DNA of 64,000 nt from Rhizobium sp. BK313. Its GTDB lineage: Bacteria; Pseudomonadota; Alphaproteobacteria; Rhizobiales; Rhizobiaceae. A program made the position numbers and the translations under genes. Below, in pieces: positions 1-8,615 of this stretch; position 1 is the first letter of the stretch; the number at the start of each line of letters is the position of its first letter. The stretch spans positions 2,480,001 through 2,544,000 of the forward strand of contig NZ_JACHZQ010000001.1 in NCBI RefSeq assembly GCF_014193655.1, written 5' to 3'. The notes below the pieces were generated by a model that ran no database searches, was not told the origin of the DNA, and worked only from the letters and a program-made list of their open reading frames with translations.

Positions 1-258
1 CTTCTTCCAGCCGAAAATCCACTTGGTAATGCCATCCTTGACGTAGACGCTGTCGGTATAGAGATCGACCTCGCAAGGCGCTTTCAGAGCGCCGAGTGCC
101 GATATCGCCGCCATCAGCTCCATGCGGTTATTGGTCGTATCCGCCTCGCCACCGGACAATTCCTTCTCCACCTCGCCATAACGCAGCACTGCGCCCCATC
201 CGCCGGGACCGGGATTGCCGGAGCAGGCGCCATCCGTGAAGATATCGACGTGTTTCAT
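1..258 (-). CDS. rnhA: Ribonuclease HI, N-terminal 86 codons (cut by window edge)
   Basis: Endonuclease that cuts the RNA strand of RNA:DNA hybrids in the cytoplasm. Reading the minus strand from an ATG at 258 gives [20 protein letters not shown], the standard RNase HI opening. The three acidic catalytic residues in view are D9, E47 (NNRMELMA) and D69 (YTDS). The rest of the gene lies left of the window. The start codon overlaps the thrB stop as ATGA, so translation is probably coupled to thrB at the end of the oxidase/ispH/thrB gene string. The identification is secure from the motif order. Confidence 0.95.
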   Translation of the reverse strand, partial: MKHVDIFTDGACSGNPGPGGWGAVLRYGEVEKELSGGEADTTNNRMELMAAISALGALKAPCEVDLYTDSVYVKDGITKWIFGWKK

Positions 259-1220
259 GCCTTGAGCCCGTATTCGGCGCTGGAGGCGATCTGGCGATGG
301 AAGCGCAGCTTGCGCAGATATTCGATCGGGTCCTTCTTGGTGACCAAGGCGCCGGCCGGCGTCGTCAGCCAATCGTAGAGGCGGGTCAGGAAGAAGCGCA
401 TCGCCGAGCCACGCGACAGCGTTGGCAGGGCGGCGATTTCGGCGTCGTCCAGCGGCCGGACGCTCTGATAACCTTCCAAAAGCGCCATGCCCTTGGTGAT
501 GTTGTAAGCACCATCCTTCTCGAAGCACCAGGCGTTGAGGCAGATCGAGACGTCGTAGGCGAGCAGGTCGTTGCAGGCAAAATAGAAATCGATCAGGCCG
601 GAAAGTTCGTCGCCGAGGAAGAAGACGTTATCCGGGAACAGATCGGCATGGATGACGCCATCAGGCAGGTCTTTCGGCCAGTGGCTGCCAAGGAAATCGA
701 GCTCGGCGCGGATCTCGTCTTGCAGGCCGGGCTCGACCTCGTCGGCGCGAGCTTCGGATTTTTCCCAAAGCCCCTGCCAGCCTTCAAGCGACAGCGCATT
801 CGGCCGCTTGATGGCGAAGCCTTCGCCGGCGACGTGCATCGCGGCCAGCGCCTTGCCGACCTCACGGCAATGCTTTGCCTCCGGCTTGCGCAGCCACATG
901 CCCTCGAGGAAGGAGATCAGCGCCGCCGGACGGCCGGAAAGATGGCCGAGCAGCGCGCCGTCTTTGCGCGGCAAAGGCAGCGGGCAGGAAAGGCCACGGC
1001 TTGCAAGATGCTGCATCAGGCCGAGGAAAAACGGCAAGTCGCCTTTCTCGACGCGCTTCTCATAGAGCGTCAGGATCAACGGCTCGCGCGACGTATGCAG
1101 CAGGAAGTTGGAGTTTTCGACGCCCTCGGCGATGCCCTTGTAGGAGAGCAATGTGCCAACATCATATTCCGTCAGGAACCACTTCAGATCGTCTTCGGTA
1201 ATATCGGTATAAACGGCCAC
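255..1220 (-). CDS. thrB: Homoserine kinase, ThrB of the aminoglycoside-phosphotransferase-like type
   Basis: Phosphorylates L-homoserine to O-phosphohomoserine in threonine biosynthesis. The 321-residue protein has the kinase fold of the APH-like ThrB used by alphaproteobacteria, not the GHMP type. The catalytic loop HADLFPDN is at residues 191-198 and the metal-binding LIDFYF follows near 209-214. The start is GTG at 1220, with a CAGGAA sequence about ten bases upstream. Its stop overlaps the rnhA start (ATGA), and only 33 bases separate it from ispH upstream, so ispH-thrB-rnhA look co-transcribed. Length and motifs match the family. Confidence 0.94.
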   Translation of the reverse strand: MAVYTDITEDDLKWFLTEYDVGTLLSYKGIAEGVENSNFLLHTSREPLILTLYEKRVEKGDLPFFLGLMQHLASRGLSCPLPLPRKDGALLGHLSGRPAALISFLEGMWLRKPEAKHCREVGKALAAMHVAGEGFAIKRPNALSLEGWQGLWEKSEARADEVEPGLQDEIRAELDFLGSHWPKDLPDGVIHADLFPDNVFFLGDELSGLIDFYFACNDLLAYDVSICLNAWCFEKDGAYNITKGMALLEGYQSVRPLDDAEIAALPTLSRGSAMRFFLTRLYDWLTTPAGALVTKKDPIEYLRKLRFHRQIASSAEYGLKA

Positions 1221-1253
1221 GAATTATTCCTGAAATAGGCGCTATGGGAAGGG

Positions 1254-2261
1254 TTATTCGCCATTGACGAAGGCCATGTCGGCCGCCGTCAGTTCGATAT
1301 TGCGCAGCTCGCGATTGACGAGGAAATTCTCGGTCTCCTTGACCGTTTCGGCGAGCTCCACCACAGCATTGAAGCGGGCGCGGAAGGCCTCGATGATCTC
1401 GTTGACGATGACCTCGGGTGCCGATGCGCCAGCGGAGAGGCCGACGGTTTTGACATCACCGATACCGTCCCAATCGATCTCCGAGGCGCGCTGGACCAAC
1501 ACCGATTTCTTGGCCCCTGCCCTGAGCGCCACCTCGACGAGACGCTTGGAGTTGGACGAATTCGGTGCGCCGACGACGATGAAGAGATCGCAGCCCGGAG
1601 CCGCCTCCTTCACCACTTCCTGGCGGTTGGTCGTGGCGTAGCAGATCGAGTCGGCTGCCGGTGCAGTCAGATTCGGAAAACGCTGCTGCAGCCGCGCGAT
1701 GACGCCGGCGGTGTCGTCAACCGAAAGCGTCGTCTGGGTGACGAAACCGAGATTATCGGGGTCGGCAGGCTGGTAGGCATCGGCATCCTCCACCGTCTCG
1801 ATCAACGACACCGAACCCTCTGGAAGCTGGCCCATGGTGCCGATCACTTCCGGGTGGCCGGCATGACCGATGAGGATGACATGACGGCCGAGGCGGTTAT
1901 GGCGCATGGCCTGCTTGTGTACCTTGGAGACCAGCGGGCAAGTGGCGTCGAGATAGAAGAGATTACGCGCGTCGGCATCCGCCGGCACGGCCTTCGGGAC
2001 GCCATGGGCAGAAAAGACAACCGGCTGGGCGCGATGTTCCGCAGGGATCTCGTCCAGTTCCTCGACGAAGACGGCGCCCTTGGCTTCCAACCCTTCGACG
2101 ACGTAGCGATTATGCACGATCTCGTGACGGACATAGACCGGCGCGCCATAGGCCTTGAGCGCCAGCACGACGATCTGGATGGCACGATCGACGCCGGCAC
2201 AGAAGCCGCGCGGACCGCAGAGCCGGATGGTCAGGTCAGGTTTGGAAACCGCAATGTTCAT
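1254..2261 (-). CDS. ispH: 4-hydroxy-3-methylbut-2-enyl diphosphate reductase
   Basis: Last enzyme of the MEP isoprenoid pathway, an iron-sulfur reductase that makes IPP and DMAPP from HMBPP. The three cluster-binding cysteines are visible at C21 (GFCAGVDRA), C108 ([10 protein letters not shown]) and C207 (ICYATTNRQ), and the substrate-binding histidine of EIVHN is at residue 50. Length (335 aa) is normal. It follows surf1 after about 104 bases and precedes thrB. dxs, the first enzyme of the same pathway, is also in this window near 37.9-39.8 kb, but in a separate unit. Confidence 0.96.
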   Translation of the reverse strand: MNIAVSKPDLTIRLCGPRGFCAGVDRAIQIVVLALKAYGAPVYVRHEIVHNRYVVEGLEAKGAVFVEELDEIPAEHRAQPVVFSAHGVPKAVPADADARNLFYLDATCPLVSKVHKQAMRHNRLGRHVILIGHAGHPEVIGTMGQLPEGSVSLIETVEDADAYQPADPDNLGFVTQTTLSVDDTAGVIARLQQRFPNLTAPAADSICYATTNRQEVVKEAAPGCDLFIVVGAPNSSNSKRLVEVALRAGAKKSVLVQRASEIDWDGIGDVKTVGLSAGASAPEVIVNEIIEAFRARFNAVVELAETVKETENFLVNRELRNIELTAADMAFVNGE

Positions 2262-2365
2262 GTCTCTTCCGAAATCCGGGACGATGGCAAAGCCATGGAT
2301 AGGTTGGCCTTGCCGCTTGCTCTAGCCGAATATTCCATCGAAATGAAGCTATTCTATTGCGCAAA

Positions 2366-3112
2366 CTATTGCGTCGGCGCATCCGGATGGCGTTTGCGCC
2401 ACCAGGAGACGGCGACGATGGCGACCAGCGCCGCCGCCAGGCCATACCAGGTCAGGGCATATTGCAGATGGTCGTTCGGCAGATCGACGATCGTGACGCC
2501 GCCGATCGGCAGGCCCTGAGGATTAGGCGTCTTGTCGGCGTCGACGAAGAAGGGCAGCACCTTGTCCTTCGGAAGCCCATCGCTATCAGCCATGGCGTCC
2601 AGGTCTTTCCAGTAGAATATATTCTTCGCCAGATCATTGTCCGGTATGCCCGAGGGCTGGCCGGCGAGCTTGGCGCGGGCAAGGCCGGTGACGGTCTGTT
2701 CGCCCGTCAGCTGCCCCTGCACGCGCTTTTCCGGCTCCTTGGCATCATAGGGCACGAAACCGCGGTTGACGAAGAGATAGCGCCCATCGGCAAGCTGCAG
2801 CGGCGTATAGATATGGAAGCCGGGATTGCCGTCTAGGGTCGCGAAGAAATGCCGTTCCTTGTTGTTGAGGTATTGGCCGGTCGCGGTGACGACGCGATAC
2901 TCTATATCGCCGCCGGATGCGGCCATGGCCTCGATCGCCGCCAGCGGCACAGGGGCAGCGGCCTGGCGCTCGGCAATGTCAGCGAGCAAGCCTTCCTTCC
3001 AGTGCAGCCGCTGGACCTGCCACGTGCCGAGGGCCAACAGTATGCCGAGAGCCACAATCAGGATCAGCACCTTGCCGACCTGCCAGAAAGGGTTGGCACG
3101 GCGAGCGGTCAT
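2366..3112 (-). CDS. SURF1 family cytochrome oxidase assembly protein
   Basis: Inner-membrane factor for assembly of the aa3 cytochrome c oxidase, acting in heme a insertion into subunit I. The 248-residue protein has the family layout: an N-terminal membrane segment (about 13-31, LILIVALGILLALGTWQVQR), a large periplasmic domain with PGFHIYTPL and FVNRGFVP, and a C-terminal membrane segment (about 218-238). The ATG at 3112 is chosen because a GAGG ribosome site lies just upstream and it sits 7 bases after the DUF983 stop. A longer reading would overlap DUF983. The neighbouring cta genes support the role. Confidence 0.92.
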   Translation of the reverse strand: MTARRANPFWQVGKVLILIVALGILLALGTWQVQRLHWKEGLLADIAERQAAAPVPLAAIEAMAASGGDIEYRVVTATGQYLNNKERHFFATLDGNPGFHIYTPLQLADGRYLFVNRGFVPYDAKEPEKRVQGQLTGEQTVTGLARAKLAGQPSGIPDNDLAKNIFYWKDLDAMADSDGLPKDKVLPFFVDADKTPNPQGLPIGGVTIVDLPNDHLQYALTWYGLAAALVAIVAVSWWRKRHPDAPTQ

Positions 3113-3119
3113 GACGGCC

Positions 3120-3539
3120 TCAGTCACGATGAATGCGCCCTTCGCTGGCATTGTTGCGGTATTGCAGCGCAATCAGGATGCCCTTGCACCAGCGTAGCGA
3201 CAGAAGCGACAGAATGATGGTCAACGGACCGAACAGCAGGATATGCACCCAGATCGGCGGCGAATAATTGACCTGCAGCCACAGTACCAAACCAATAACG
3301 ATGAAACCGACGATGAGGATGACGAAGACCGCCGGTCCATCGCCGGCATCGGCAAAGGCATAATCGAGATCACAGGCGGCACAACGCGGCTTCAGCGACA
3401 AAAGCCCGTTGAAGAGCTTGCCGTTACCGCAACGTGGGCAACATCCCTGGATGCCGACCTTAAACGGATCGACAGGCGGAAATAGCGCCTTGTCGCTGTT
3501 TGCTCCTTGGCTGGGGGTTAAGTCTTGCTCTGGGCTCAA
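3120..3539 (-). CDS. DUF983 family membrane protein
   Basis: Small membrane protein (139 aa) that sits beside surf1 in alphaproteobacterial oxidase clusters; its biochemical role is not established. A zinc-ribbon-like pair CPRCG (about 35-39) and CAAC (about 54-57) precedes two membrane segments (about 70-90 and 95-113). No ATG fits: an in-frame stop lies four codons above the TTG at 3539, so TTG is taken as the start. The family's usual upstream neighbour, ctaE, is 3.5 kb away here because foreign-looking genes lie between them. Confidence 0.85.
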   Translation of the reverse strand: MSPEQDLTPSQGANSDKALFPPVDPFKVGIQGCCPRCGNGKLFNGLLSLKPRCAACDLDYAFADAGDGPAVFVILIVGFIVIGLVLWLQVNYSPPIWVHILLFGPLTIILSLLSLRWCKGILIALQYRNNASEGRIHRD

Positions 3540-3812
3540 GGTTTGATCTCAATCGATTGCCATTCGCGACGAGCGTCCCGATCTCGTCCGTGTCACCATC
3601 AGTAACCACGATGCCGCCGCCCGTCCAATCCAAAAGCATGGTGACCCCCGCGCCCCTGCCGAAATATGGCCCTGTCCCTACGCCATGATGTCGCGGCCAT
3701 GTTTTCCCGCTCCTTCGAACCGGCGTCGCGGGGATCGGAGGAAGAAGCGATACCGCCGCACTCTGAAATCGCTGCGCTTGAAAATCGTCGCTGCGGCCAT
3801 AGAAAGAGGGAT
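3540..3812. other. Gene-poor stretch with a possible gene remnant
   Basis: This stretch between DUF983 and the CPT-like gene has no convincing complete gene. On the minus strand a frame through about 3480-3720 reads GTGPYFGRGAGVTMLLDWTG followed by GGGIVVTDGDTDEIG-like sequence. It looks protein-like but has no clear start and runs out of frame into DUF983. It could be the tail of a gene broken when the neighbouring patch arrived. It could equally be chance, since the plus strand is open over part of it too. Confidence 0.25.
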
Positions 3813-4463
3813 ATGGACAACAATCATGACACGAAGACCGGTCAGATCATCATTCTGAACGGCGCGCCCCGATCCGGAAAATCGAGCATAGTGGACGCTA
3901 TCCAGGCAAGTTTCGACGGTCCGTGGATGAATCTCGGCGTCGATGCTTATGTGAGGCACATCACCCCGCAGCGTTACCGGCCGGGGATCGGTCTGCGGCC
4001 GGGTGGCGAACGGCCTGATCTCGAAGGGCTGATTCCAACACTCTATTCGGCGCTCTATGCCTCGATTGCAGCCCATTGTCGGCTTGGGCTCAATGTCGTC
4101 GCCGAATTCGGCCACCACGACGCCTATTCAAAGCCACTTGGAATCCTGGCGAATTGCGCCCGGCAACTGGCCGGTCTGCCCGTTCTTTTCGTTGGGGTGC
4201 GCTGTCCGATCGAGACCATCATGCAGCGGCGTTTGTCGGAAGGCGCCGAAAGGCTCAACGATTACATCGGCGTTTCCGCCGATGCCTCGATTCCTGCGCC
4301 GATACTCGCCTGGCAGGCGCAGGTGCATCAGCCCGGCATCTACGATCTGGAGGTCGATACTTCGATCAAAAGTGCCCAGGCCTGCGCCGAGGAGATAAGG
4401 CAGCTTGTAGATCGCGGCGTTCCCCACCCGACAGCATTCGAACGCCTTGCGGCGGGCAGCTGA
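3813..4463 (+). CDS. Chloramphenicol-phosphotransferase-like P-loop kinase
   Basis: Predicted small-molecule or nucleotide kinase of the CPT-like family. The Walker A loop GAPRSGKS is at residues 17-24 of the 216-residue protein, and GVDAY (D44) is in the position of the catalytic aspartate of chloramphenicol phosphotransferase. VVAEFGHHD and VRCPIETIMQRR also resemble that family. The ATG at 3813 follows a GAGGG site; a longer reading to 3666 adds an unconvincing N-terminus. It is the first gene of the patch that separates ctaE from DUF983. The true substrate cannot be read from sequence, and resistance should not be assumed. Confidence 0.75.
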   Translation: MDNNHDTKTGQIIILNGAPRSGKSSIVDAIQASFDGPWMNLGVDAYVRHITPQRYRPGIGLRPGGERPDLEGLIPTLYSALYASIAAHCRLGLNVVAEFGHHDAYSKPLGILANCARQLAGLPVLFVGVRCPIETIMQRRLSEGAERLNDYIGVSADASIPAPILAWQAQVHQPGIYDLEVDTSIKSAQACAEEIRQLVDRGVPHPTAFERLAAGS

Positions 4464-4523
4464 GCGACGGTATCGCCGCCGCTGCAATCTTCCGGCTCTG
4501 ATCAATGAGTCCGGAGATTAGCT

Positions 4524-4940
4524 TCACATCGGCGGCATCTTCTCGAATTTCGTCACGGCCGGATCGAGCCGGTCCCAGGCATGACCGCGCAGCGTGTACG
4601 TCACCATCTGCGGCTCGTATCGGCCTGGATCGTCGAGGCTTGCGGCGTGAATGGTGAAGAAGTCCGGCATGGCCGCGAAGGTCAGATAGACAGGCGACCC
4701 GCAGGCGGGGCAGAAGCCGCGCGTCTTCACGTTCCCGCTGTCTCCGACCATGTCCCAATGCGTCGCTTCGCCCTCGAGCTTCACCGCATCTCTGTTCGGG
4801 AAGGTCAGATAGGATCCGTGTCCGGTGCCGCTCGTACTCTGGCAGTCGTGGCACTGGCAGTCATTCATCGCAATCGGCTCGGCCGAGATTTCATAGCGGA
4901 TTGCGCCGCAGGCGCACCCGCCGGTGTAAGGCTTAGTCAT
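4524..4940 (-). CDS. GFA/CENP-V family zinc protein
   Basis: Member of the glutathione-dependent formaldehyde-activating (GFA) fold family, now known to contain many proteins of unknown activity. The zinc ligands are all in view in 138 residues: C9 and C11 (GCACGA), C28, C30 and C33 (CQCHDC), and C77 and C80 (CPACGSP). The ATG at 4940 follows GGAGAGAGAC. It lies head-on to the CPT-like gene and downstream of the SRPBCC gene on the same strand, 49 bases away, so it may share that transcript. No formaldehyde-pathway gene is adjacent, so the exact function is open. Confidence 0.85.
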   Translation of the reverse strand: MTKPYTGGCACGAIRYEISAEPIAMNDCQCHDCQSTSGTGHGSYLTFPNRDAVKLEGEATHWDMVGDSGNVKTRGFCPACGSPVYLTFAAMPDFFTIHAASLDDPGRYEPQMVTYTLRGHAWDRLDPAVTKFEKMPPM

Positions 4941-4989
4941 GTCTCTCTCCTAGTAAAGCGCTAGATTGGCCGCGGCGATATCCGTCGCG

Positions 4990-5454
4990 TCAGTCCTTCC
5001 CCTCGACGATAGCGCCAATGTTCGGGACTACCTTCTTCCAGCCTTCGCTCATCTTCTCGAAGGCAGTATCGTTCTTCGGCAGGACGAAGCCGGAATGGAC
5101 GAGGCGGAGGCGCGTGCCGTTTTCGACTTTGGAAAGGATGAAGGTGACCACGGTGTCGAGCTGAGAGCCGTATCCGACGTTACCCTCATGCCCGCCTCTC
5201 CAGGAGTAGGCGAAACGTTCGTACGGCTTCACCTCCAGCACCTGGCAGTGAATGGTGCCGTCCCACGCGCCGGCCGGCGTTGTCTGGTAGGTGAAGTGTT
5301 TGCCTTCCGCAGGCTCGAAGCCAGCCGGCACCATCAACCAGCGGCCCATCAAACTGGCCGTGGTCAGCGTTTTCCAGATCGCCTCCGGCGAATGGGGAAA
5401 AACCTCGTCGACCACTATGTCTTGCGTGTCGGATCTCAATGCGGCGTCGTTCAT
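4990..5454 (-). CDS. SRPBCC (AHSA1-like) domain protein
   Basis: A 154-residue protein of the START/SRPBCC ligand-binding fold, subgroup AHSA1. Typical features are the opening FPHSPEAIWKTLTTASLMGRW, a central beta region with VLEVKPYERFAYSW, and a C-terminal helix with EGWKKVVPNI. Proteins of this kind are often encoded directly after an ArsR-type repressor, as here, where the start overlaps the repressor stop as ATGA. The ligand is unknown. A second ArsR-SRPBCC pair lies at 47.9-48.8 kb in this window. Confidence 0.85.
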   Translation of the reverse strand: MNDAALRSDTQDIVVDEVFPHSPEAIWKTLTTASLMGRWLMVPAGFEPAEGKHFTYQTTPAGAWDGTIHCQVLEVKPYERFAYSWRGGHEGNVGYGSQLDTVVTFILSKVENGTRLRLVHSGFVLPKNDTAFEKMSEGWKKVVPNIGAIVEGKD

Positions 5455-5780
5455 GGATCAATTTCCTTCAGCAGTGTCCTGAGATTTGCAAAGCGTTCGC
5501 GCCAGAAGACGCCGTAGTGGCTCATCCAGTCGAGCAGCGGCTCGAGGCCATCCGGCTGGGCGCGGTAATAGACTTTCCGGCCTTCGGGGCGCTCGGCCAC
5601 CAGGCCGGCCTGCTTCAGAGCCTTGAGGTGTTGAGAAATGGCGCCCTGTGTCACACCACTGCCTCGCGTCAGTTCGACGACGGTGATCTCGTCGGAGCTG
5701 ACGACCCTCTCAAACACGGCCCGCCGTGTGGGATCGGCAAGCGCGCGCATGATGGCGTTTATGGGAGCGGCTTCGGTCAT
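5451..5780 (-). CDS. ArsR-family winged-helix repressor
   Basis: Small (109 aa) helix-turn-helix regulator. MRALADPTRRAVFERV opens the wing-helix domain and GVTQGAISQHLKALKQAG is the recognition helix region; RPEGRKVYYRAQP is the wing. There are no metal-binding CxC or histidine clusters, so it is probably not a metal sensor. Start is placed at the ATG at 5780; the reading could extend 12 codons to 5816, into the repeat-rich promoter. It is translationally coupled to the SRPBCC gene downstream and probably represses its own operon. Confidence 0.87.
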   Translation of the reverse strand: MTEAAPINAIMRALADPTRRAVFERVVSSDEITVVELTRGSGVTQGAISQHLKALKQAGLVAERPEGRKVYYRAQPDGLEPLLDWMSHYGVFWRERFANLRTLLKEIDP

Positions 5781-5797
5781 GATGAAACCAATAGCCG

Positions 5798-5841
5798 ATA
5801 CTAATTGATGAGTCAATACTAATTGGTTTGACTAATTGCAA
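5798..5841. promoter_or_regulatory. Repeat-rich promoter/operator candidate of the ArsR-SRPBCC pair
   Basis: Three direct copies of ACTAATTG occur at 5800-5807, 5818-5825 and 5831-5838, just upstream of the ArsR start. The stretch is much more AT-rich than its surroundings and includes TTGACT-like and TAGTAT-like promoter elements on the minus strand. Autoregulation through such repeats would suit an ArsR repressor. This is inference from position and repetition only. Confidence 0.45.
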
Positions 5842-6025
5842 CGCCTCCTCGCGCCGCAATGAGCCAACTGATCGTCATATCCGCAACTGGTTTAGTAGGT
5901 CCCGAGCCCAGTGAAAGACGATCTGCCGACCTTCACCCACTCGTCGCCGGATGGTCGAGCGGTGTGTCACCCGACCTGACTCCTCCAACAAATCATTGGC
6001 GTGGTTTTTCGGCGTAACCCAACGG

Positions 6026-6835
6026 CTACGATTCGAGCAGCCGGACGTAGCGTTCAGCCGAACGGCCAACACTTTCCTTCGCCTTGCTCGATATGAACTT
6101 ATCTCTCCAAGCGCCGTAGATGCGATCAAAGCGCATGTCTGCAACTCGGCTGGCAATACGCCGAACTTCACGCGCTGGCAAAGGGATCAGGTTGGGGTAG
6201 GAATACATGAAAGAAACCCATCCCTTTCCCGGGACCACTTGAATCGTGTCCCCGGTGAGCAGCACTCCATTTTGGTCCGCGCCGGCCTCCCATTCCAAAA
6301 CAGAGCTTCCCTCAAAGTGTCCACCCAGCCGATGAAGGATAATGCCAGGCAGCACCTCGCACCGATCTCCCAGCCAAGGTCGAATATGCTCGCTGGTGCG
6401 TGTGACATATGCCAGATCAGCTTGGGGCAGCAGGATCGGCACGCCGCCCAGGGCTTCGCTCCATTCCACCATGCCAGTATAGAAATGTGGGTGAGATAGG
6501 CAGATGGCCTTGATGCCACCGAGCTCCAAAATGCGGTCTCGCGTTTTCCCGTCCAGAATAGGGGTGCAATCCCACAAAACATTTCCGTGCGGAGACAGCA
6601 CCAAGAGCGCGCGCTGACCGATGCCGATAGCCGGAGAGACACCAATGCTAATCAAGTTTGGTTCGAGCTCGATCCAATCATTCGCATGTGTGGAGGCAAG
6701 CGTTTCCCGGGCGATCCATTCCTGCCCGCCCTCAGGAACGAACTGTCGTTCATCATCACAAATAGAACATTTCGGAGGAGGAGCGTTGTTCGAGGCAGAG
6801 TGGGAACCACATGCTTTGCAGATCCAAATAGGCAC
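6026..6835 (-). CDS. Metallo-beta-lactamase-fold protein with N-terminal zinc ribbon
   Basis: A 269-residue protein. The N-terminus carries a rubredoxin-like or zinc-ribbon module with C6, C9, C23 and C26 (CKAC and CSIC). An MBL-fold domain follows: SHPHFYTG at 114-121 takes the place of the usual HxHxDH loop, with GGHFEG near 179 and LTGDT near 203 supplying later ligands. D and H of the second half of the classic motif are absent (Y119, T120), so metal binding may be mononuclear or altered. The ATG at 6835 is used. Base composition is lower in GC than the flanking oxidase genes. Substrate unknown. Confidence 0.75.
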   Translation of the reverse strand: MPIWICKACGSHSASNNAPPPKCSICDDERQFVPEGGQEWIARETLASTHANDWIELEPNLISIGVSPAIGIGQRALLVLSPHGNVLWDCTPILDGKTRDRILELGGIKAICLSHPHFYTGMVEWSEALGGVPILLPQADLAYVTRTSEHIRPWLGDRCEVLPGIILHRLGGHFEGSSVLEWEAGADQNGVLLTGDTIQVVPGKGWVSFMYSYPNLIPLPAREVRRIASRVADMRFDRIYGAWRDKFISSKAKESVGRSAERYVRLLES

Positions 6836-7054
6836 CTGATTGATCCTTTATAAGGCCCAAGAGCTGTGGGGGCGAAAATGACGCTTGCGGTGCCATGGCC
6901 GCAATCGATACGGCAGCGTTGCGCCTGCTTTTTGCCTCGCCGGTCAACAACCACCGCATAGGCAAACAAAAATGCCGTCACGAAAACTCAGGCTAGGCCC
7001 GGTTTTCGCGACGGCAAGCAGTCGGTCAAAGGATGTCGCCAGAGCGTCCTCTGC
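6836..7054. other. Spacer at the right boundary of the inserted patch
   Basis: Between the MBL-fold gene and the end of ctaE there is no credible gene. It probably holds the promoter for the MBL-fold gene, and the right-hand junction of the inserted block is likely here or just inside it. I see no terminal inverted repeat or obvious target duplication. Confidence 0.4.
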
Positions 7055-7933
7055 TCAGCCAGCGGCCACCGGTGCGCCCCAGCTACCCCAGATGTAGATG
7101 CAGAAGAACAGGAACAGCCAGACGACGTCGACGAAGTGCCAATACCAGGCGGCCGCCTCGAAGCCGAAATGCTGCTTCGGCGTGAAGTCACCACGGATAG
7201 CGCGGAGGAGGCAGACCAGCAGGAAGATCGTACCGATCAACACATGGAAACCATGGAAGCCGGTCGCCATGAAGAAGGTCGCGCCATAGATCGAGTTCTT
7301 GAACTCGAAGGGCGCATGCGCATATTCATAGGCCTGTACGCAGGAGAACAGCGCACCGAGCAGCACGGTCAGGACCAACCCCTGGATCAGGCCCCTGCGG
7401 TCATTGTGCAGCAGCGCGTGGTGCGCCCAGGTGACCGTCGTGCCAGAGAGCAGCAGGATGATGGTGTTGTAGATCGGCAAATGCCAGGGATCGAGGACTT
7501 CGATGCCCTTGGGCGGGAACTGGCCGCCGAGGAAAGCCGTTCGCGAGGCCTGGATCGCTTCGTTCGGGAAGAGGCTGACGTCGAAATAGGCCCAGAACCA
7601 GGCGACGAAGAACATCACCTCGGAGGCGATGAACATGATCATGCCGTAGCGCAGGTGCAGCGAGACGACGCGGGTATGCGCGCCCTGATGCGCTTCCCGA
7701 ACCGTATCCGACCACCAGCCATACATGACGTAGAGGATTACCGCCAAACCGATGAAGAACAGCCATGGCTGCGCCCAATTCAGGCCGAACAGATGCACCG
7801 TGCCACCGTTCAGGTAGCGCATGAAGCAGACGCCGCCGAAGGTAATGACAAAGGCTCCGAAGGCCGCTGTGATCGGCCACGGGCTGGGGTCGATGATGTG
7901 ATAGTCGTGTTTTTTCGTATGCGCCTCTGCCAT
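7055..7933 (-). CDS. ctaE: Cytochrome c oxidase subunit III
   Basis: Membrane subunit III (292 aa) of the aa3-type terminal oxidase. The sequence has seven hydrophobic segments, with FFVAWFWAYFDVSL, VTWAHHALLHNDR, GFHGFHVLIGTIFL and a WYWHFVDVVWLFLF finish, all diagnostic of COX3. The ATG at 7933 sits 61 bases after ctaG. It ends the ctaC-D-B-G-E string; the family's normal followers DUF983 and surf1 appear only after a 3.5 kb interruption. Confidence 0.97.
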   Translation of the reverse strand: MAEAHTKKHDYHIIDPSPWPITAAFGAFVITFGGVCFMRYLNGGTVHLFGLNWAQPWLFFIGLAVILYVMYGWWSDTVREAHQGAHTRVVSLHLRYGMIMFIASEVMFFVAWFWAYFDVSLFPNEAIQASRTAFLGGQFPPKGIEVLDPWHLPIYNTIILLLSGTTVTWAHHALLHNDRRGLIQGLVLTVLLGALFSCVQAYEYAHAPFEFKNSIYGATFFMATGFHGFHVLIGTIFLLVCLLRAIRGDFTPKQHFGFEAAAWYWHFVDVVWLFLFFCIYIWGSWGAPVAAG

Positions 7934-7965
7934 GTCAGCAATCCCCGAATGACTTTTCCCATATT

Positions 7966-7986
7966 GCTTCCGGCTGCGCCGAAAGC
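7966..7986 (-). other. Hairpin between ctaG and ctaE
   Basis: On the transcript the spacer can fold as GCTTTCGG-CGCAG-CCGGAAGC, an 8-pair stem with one G-U pair. No T-run follows, so it is unlikely to terminate transcription. It may affect message processing or stability between subunits. Confidence 0.4.
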
Positions 7987-7994
7987 AGTCTCCA

Positions 7995-8606
7995 TCAAAG
8001 TTTCTTTTCCGCTACCTTCGCTGCGCCCTCGTTGGAAGCCACGGGCTTCACGCCGTCGCGCGGATAGAAGGTGTAGGATAGTGTCAGTGCCGTGATCGTC
8101 TTGGTCTCTTCCGCCTTGGTGATCTCGGGATCGACGTAGAAAACCACCGGCATCTCGCGCTTTTCCCCCGGCGCCAGATCGGTCTCGTTGAAGCAGAAAC
8201 ACTGCACCTTATTGAAATAGGCGCCCGCTTCCACCGGCGAGACATTGAAAATGGCCTGCCCGCGCGTCGGCTGATCGGACTTATTCTCGACGAGGAAGTT
8301 GACCTGAACCGTCTCGCCGATCTTCATCGTGATCGCCTTCTGCTCCGACGTGAAGTCCCAGGGCACGCCTGGCGCAACATTGGTGTCGAAGGAGACCGTG
8401 ACCGGCTTGTCGAGAATGACGCTGGAGGCCTGGTCGACGCGTTGCGTCGTGCCGTTGAAGCCGGTGACTTCGCAGAAAATGCGATAGAGCGGCACGGCGG
8501 CAGCGCACATGGCGCTCATACCGACCACGAAACTGAGGCACATGGCAACCACCAGGCCGTTATTGCGGCCGGCACTCCTTGCCTTGTTTGTTGTCCCCTC
8601 CTCCAT
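7995..8606 (-). CDS. ctaG: Cytochrome oxidase assembly protein CtaG/Cox11
   Basis: Membrane-anchored copper chaperone that delivers copper to the CuB site of subunit I. Residues about 15-38 form the single membrane anchor ([20 protein letters not shown]), followed by a periplasmic beta domain. The copper-binding motif CFCFNE is present, as are YFNKVQ and the C-terminal LSYTFYPRD typical of Cox11. The ATG at 8606 is preferred over a GTG one codon upstream because AGGAGG lies at 8611-8616. It follows the small membrane protein by only a few bases. Confidence 0.95.
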   Translation of the reverse strand: MEEGTTNKARSAGRNNGLVVAMCLSFVVGMSAMCAAAVPLYRIFCEVTGFNGTTQRVDQASSVILDKPVTVSFDTNVAPGVPWDFTSEQKAITMKIGETVQVNFLVENKSDQPTRGQAIFNVSPVEAGAYFNKVQCFCFNETDLAPGEKREMPVVFYVDPEITKAEETKTITALTLSYTFYPRDGVKPVASNEGAAKVAEKKL

Positions 8607-8615
8607 CACGCCTCC

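Noticed and set aside
297..1238. Long plus-strand open frame opposite thrB
   Set aside because: It is the mirror of a well-supported gene with all catalytic motifs on the minus strand; GC-rich codon bias opens the opposite frame.
3566..7013. TTCGCGACG shared near both edges of the inserted patch
   Set aside because: Nine bases is too short in GC-rich DNA to claim a target-site duplication, and the copies are not at clear element ends.
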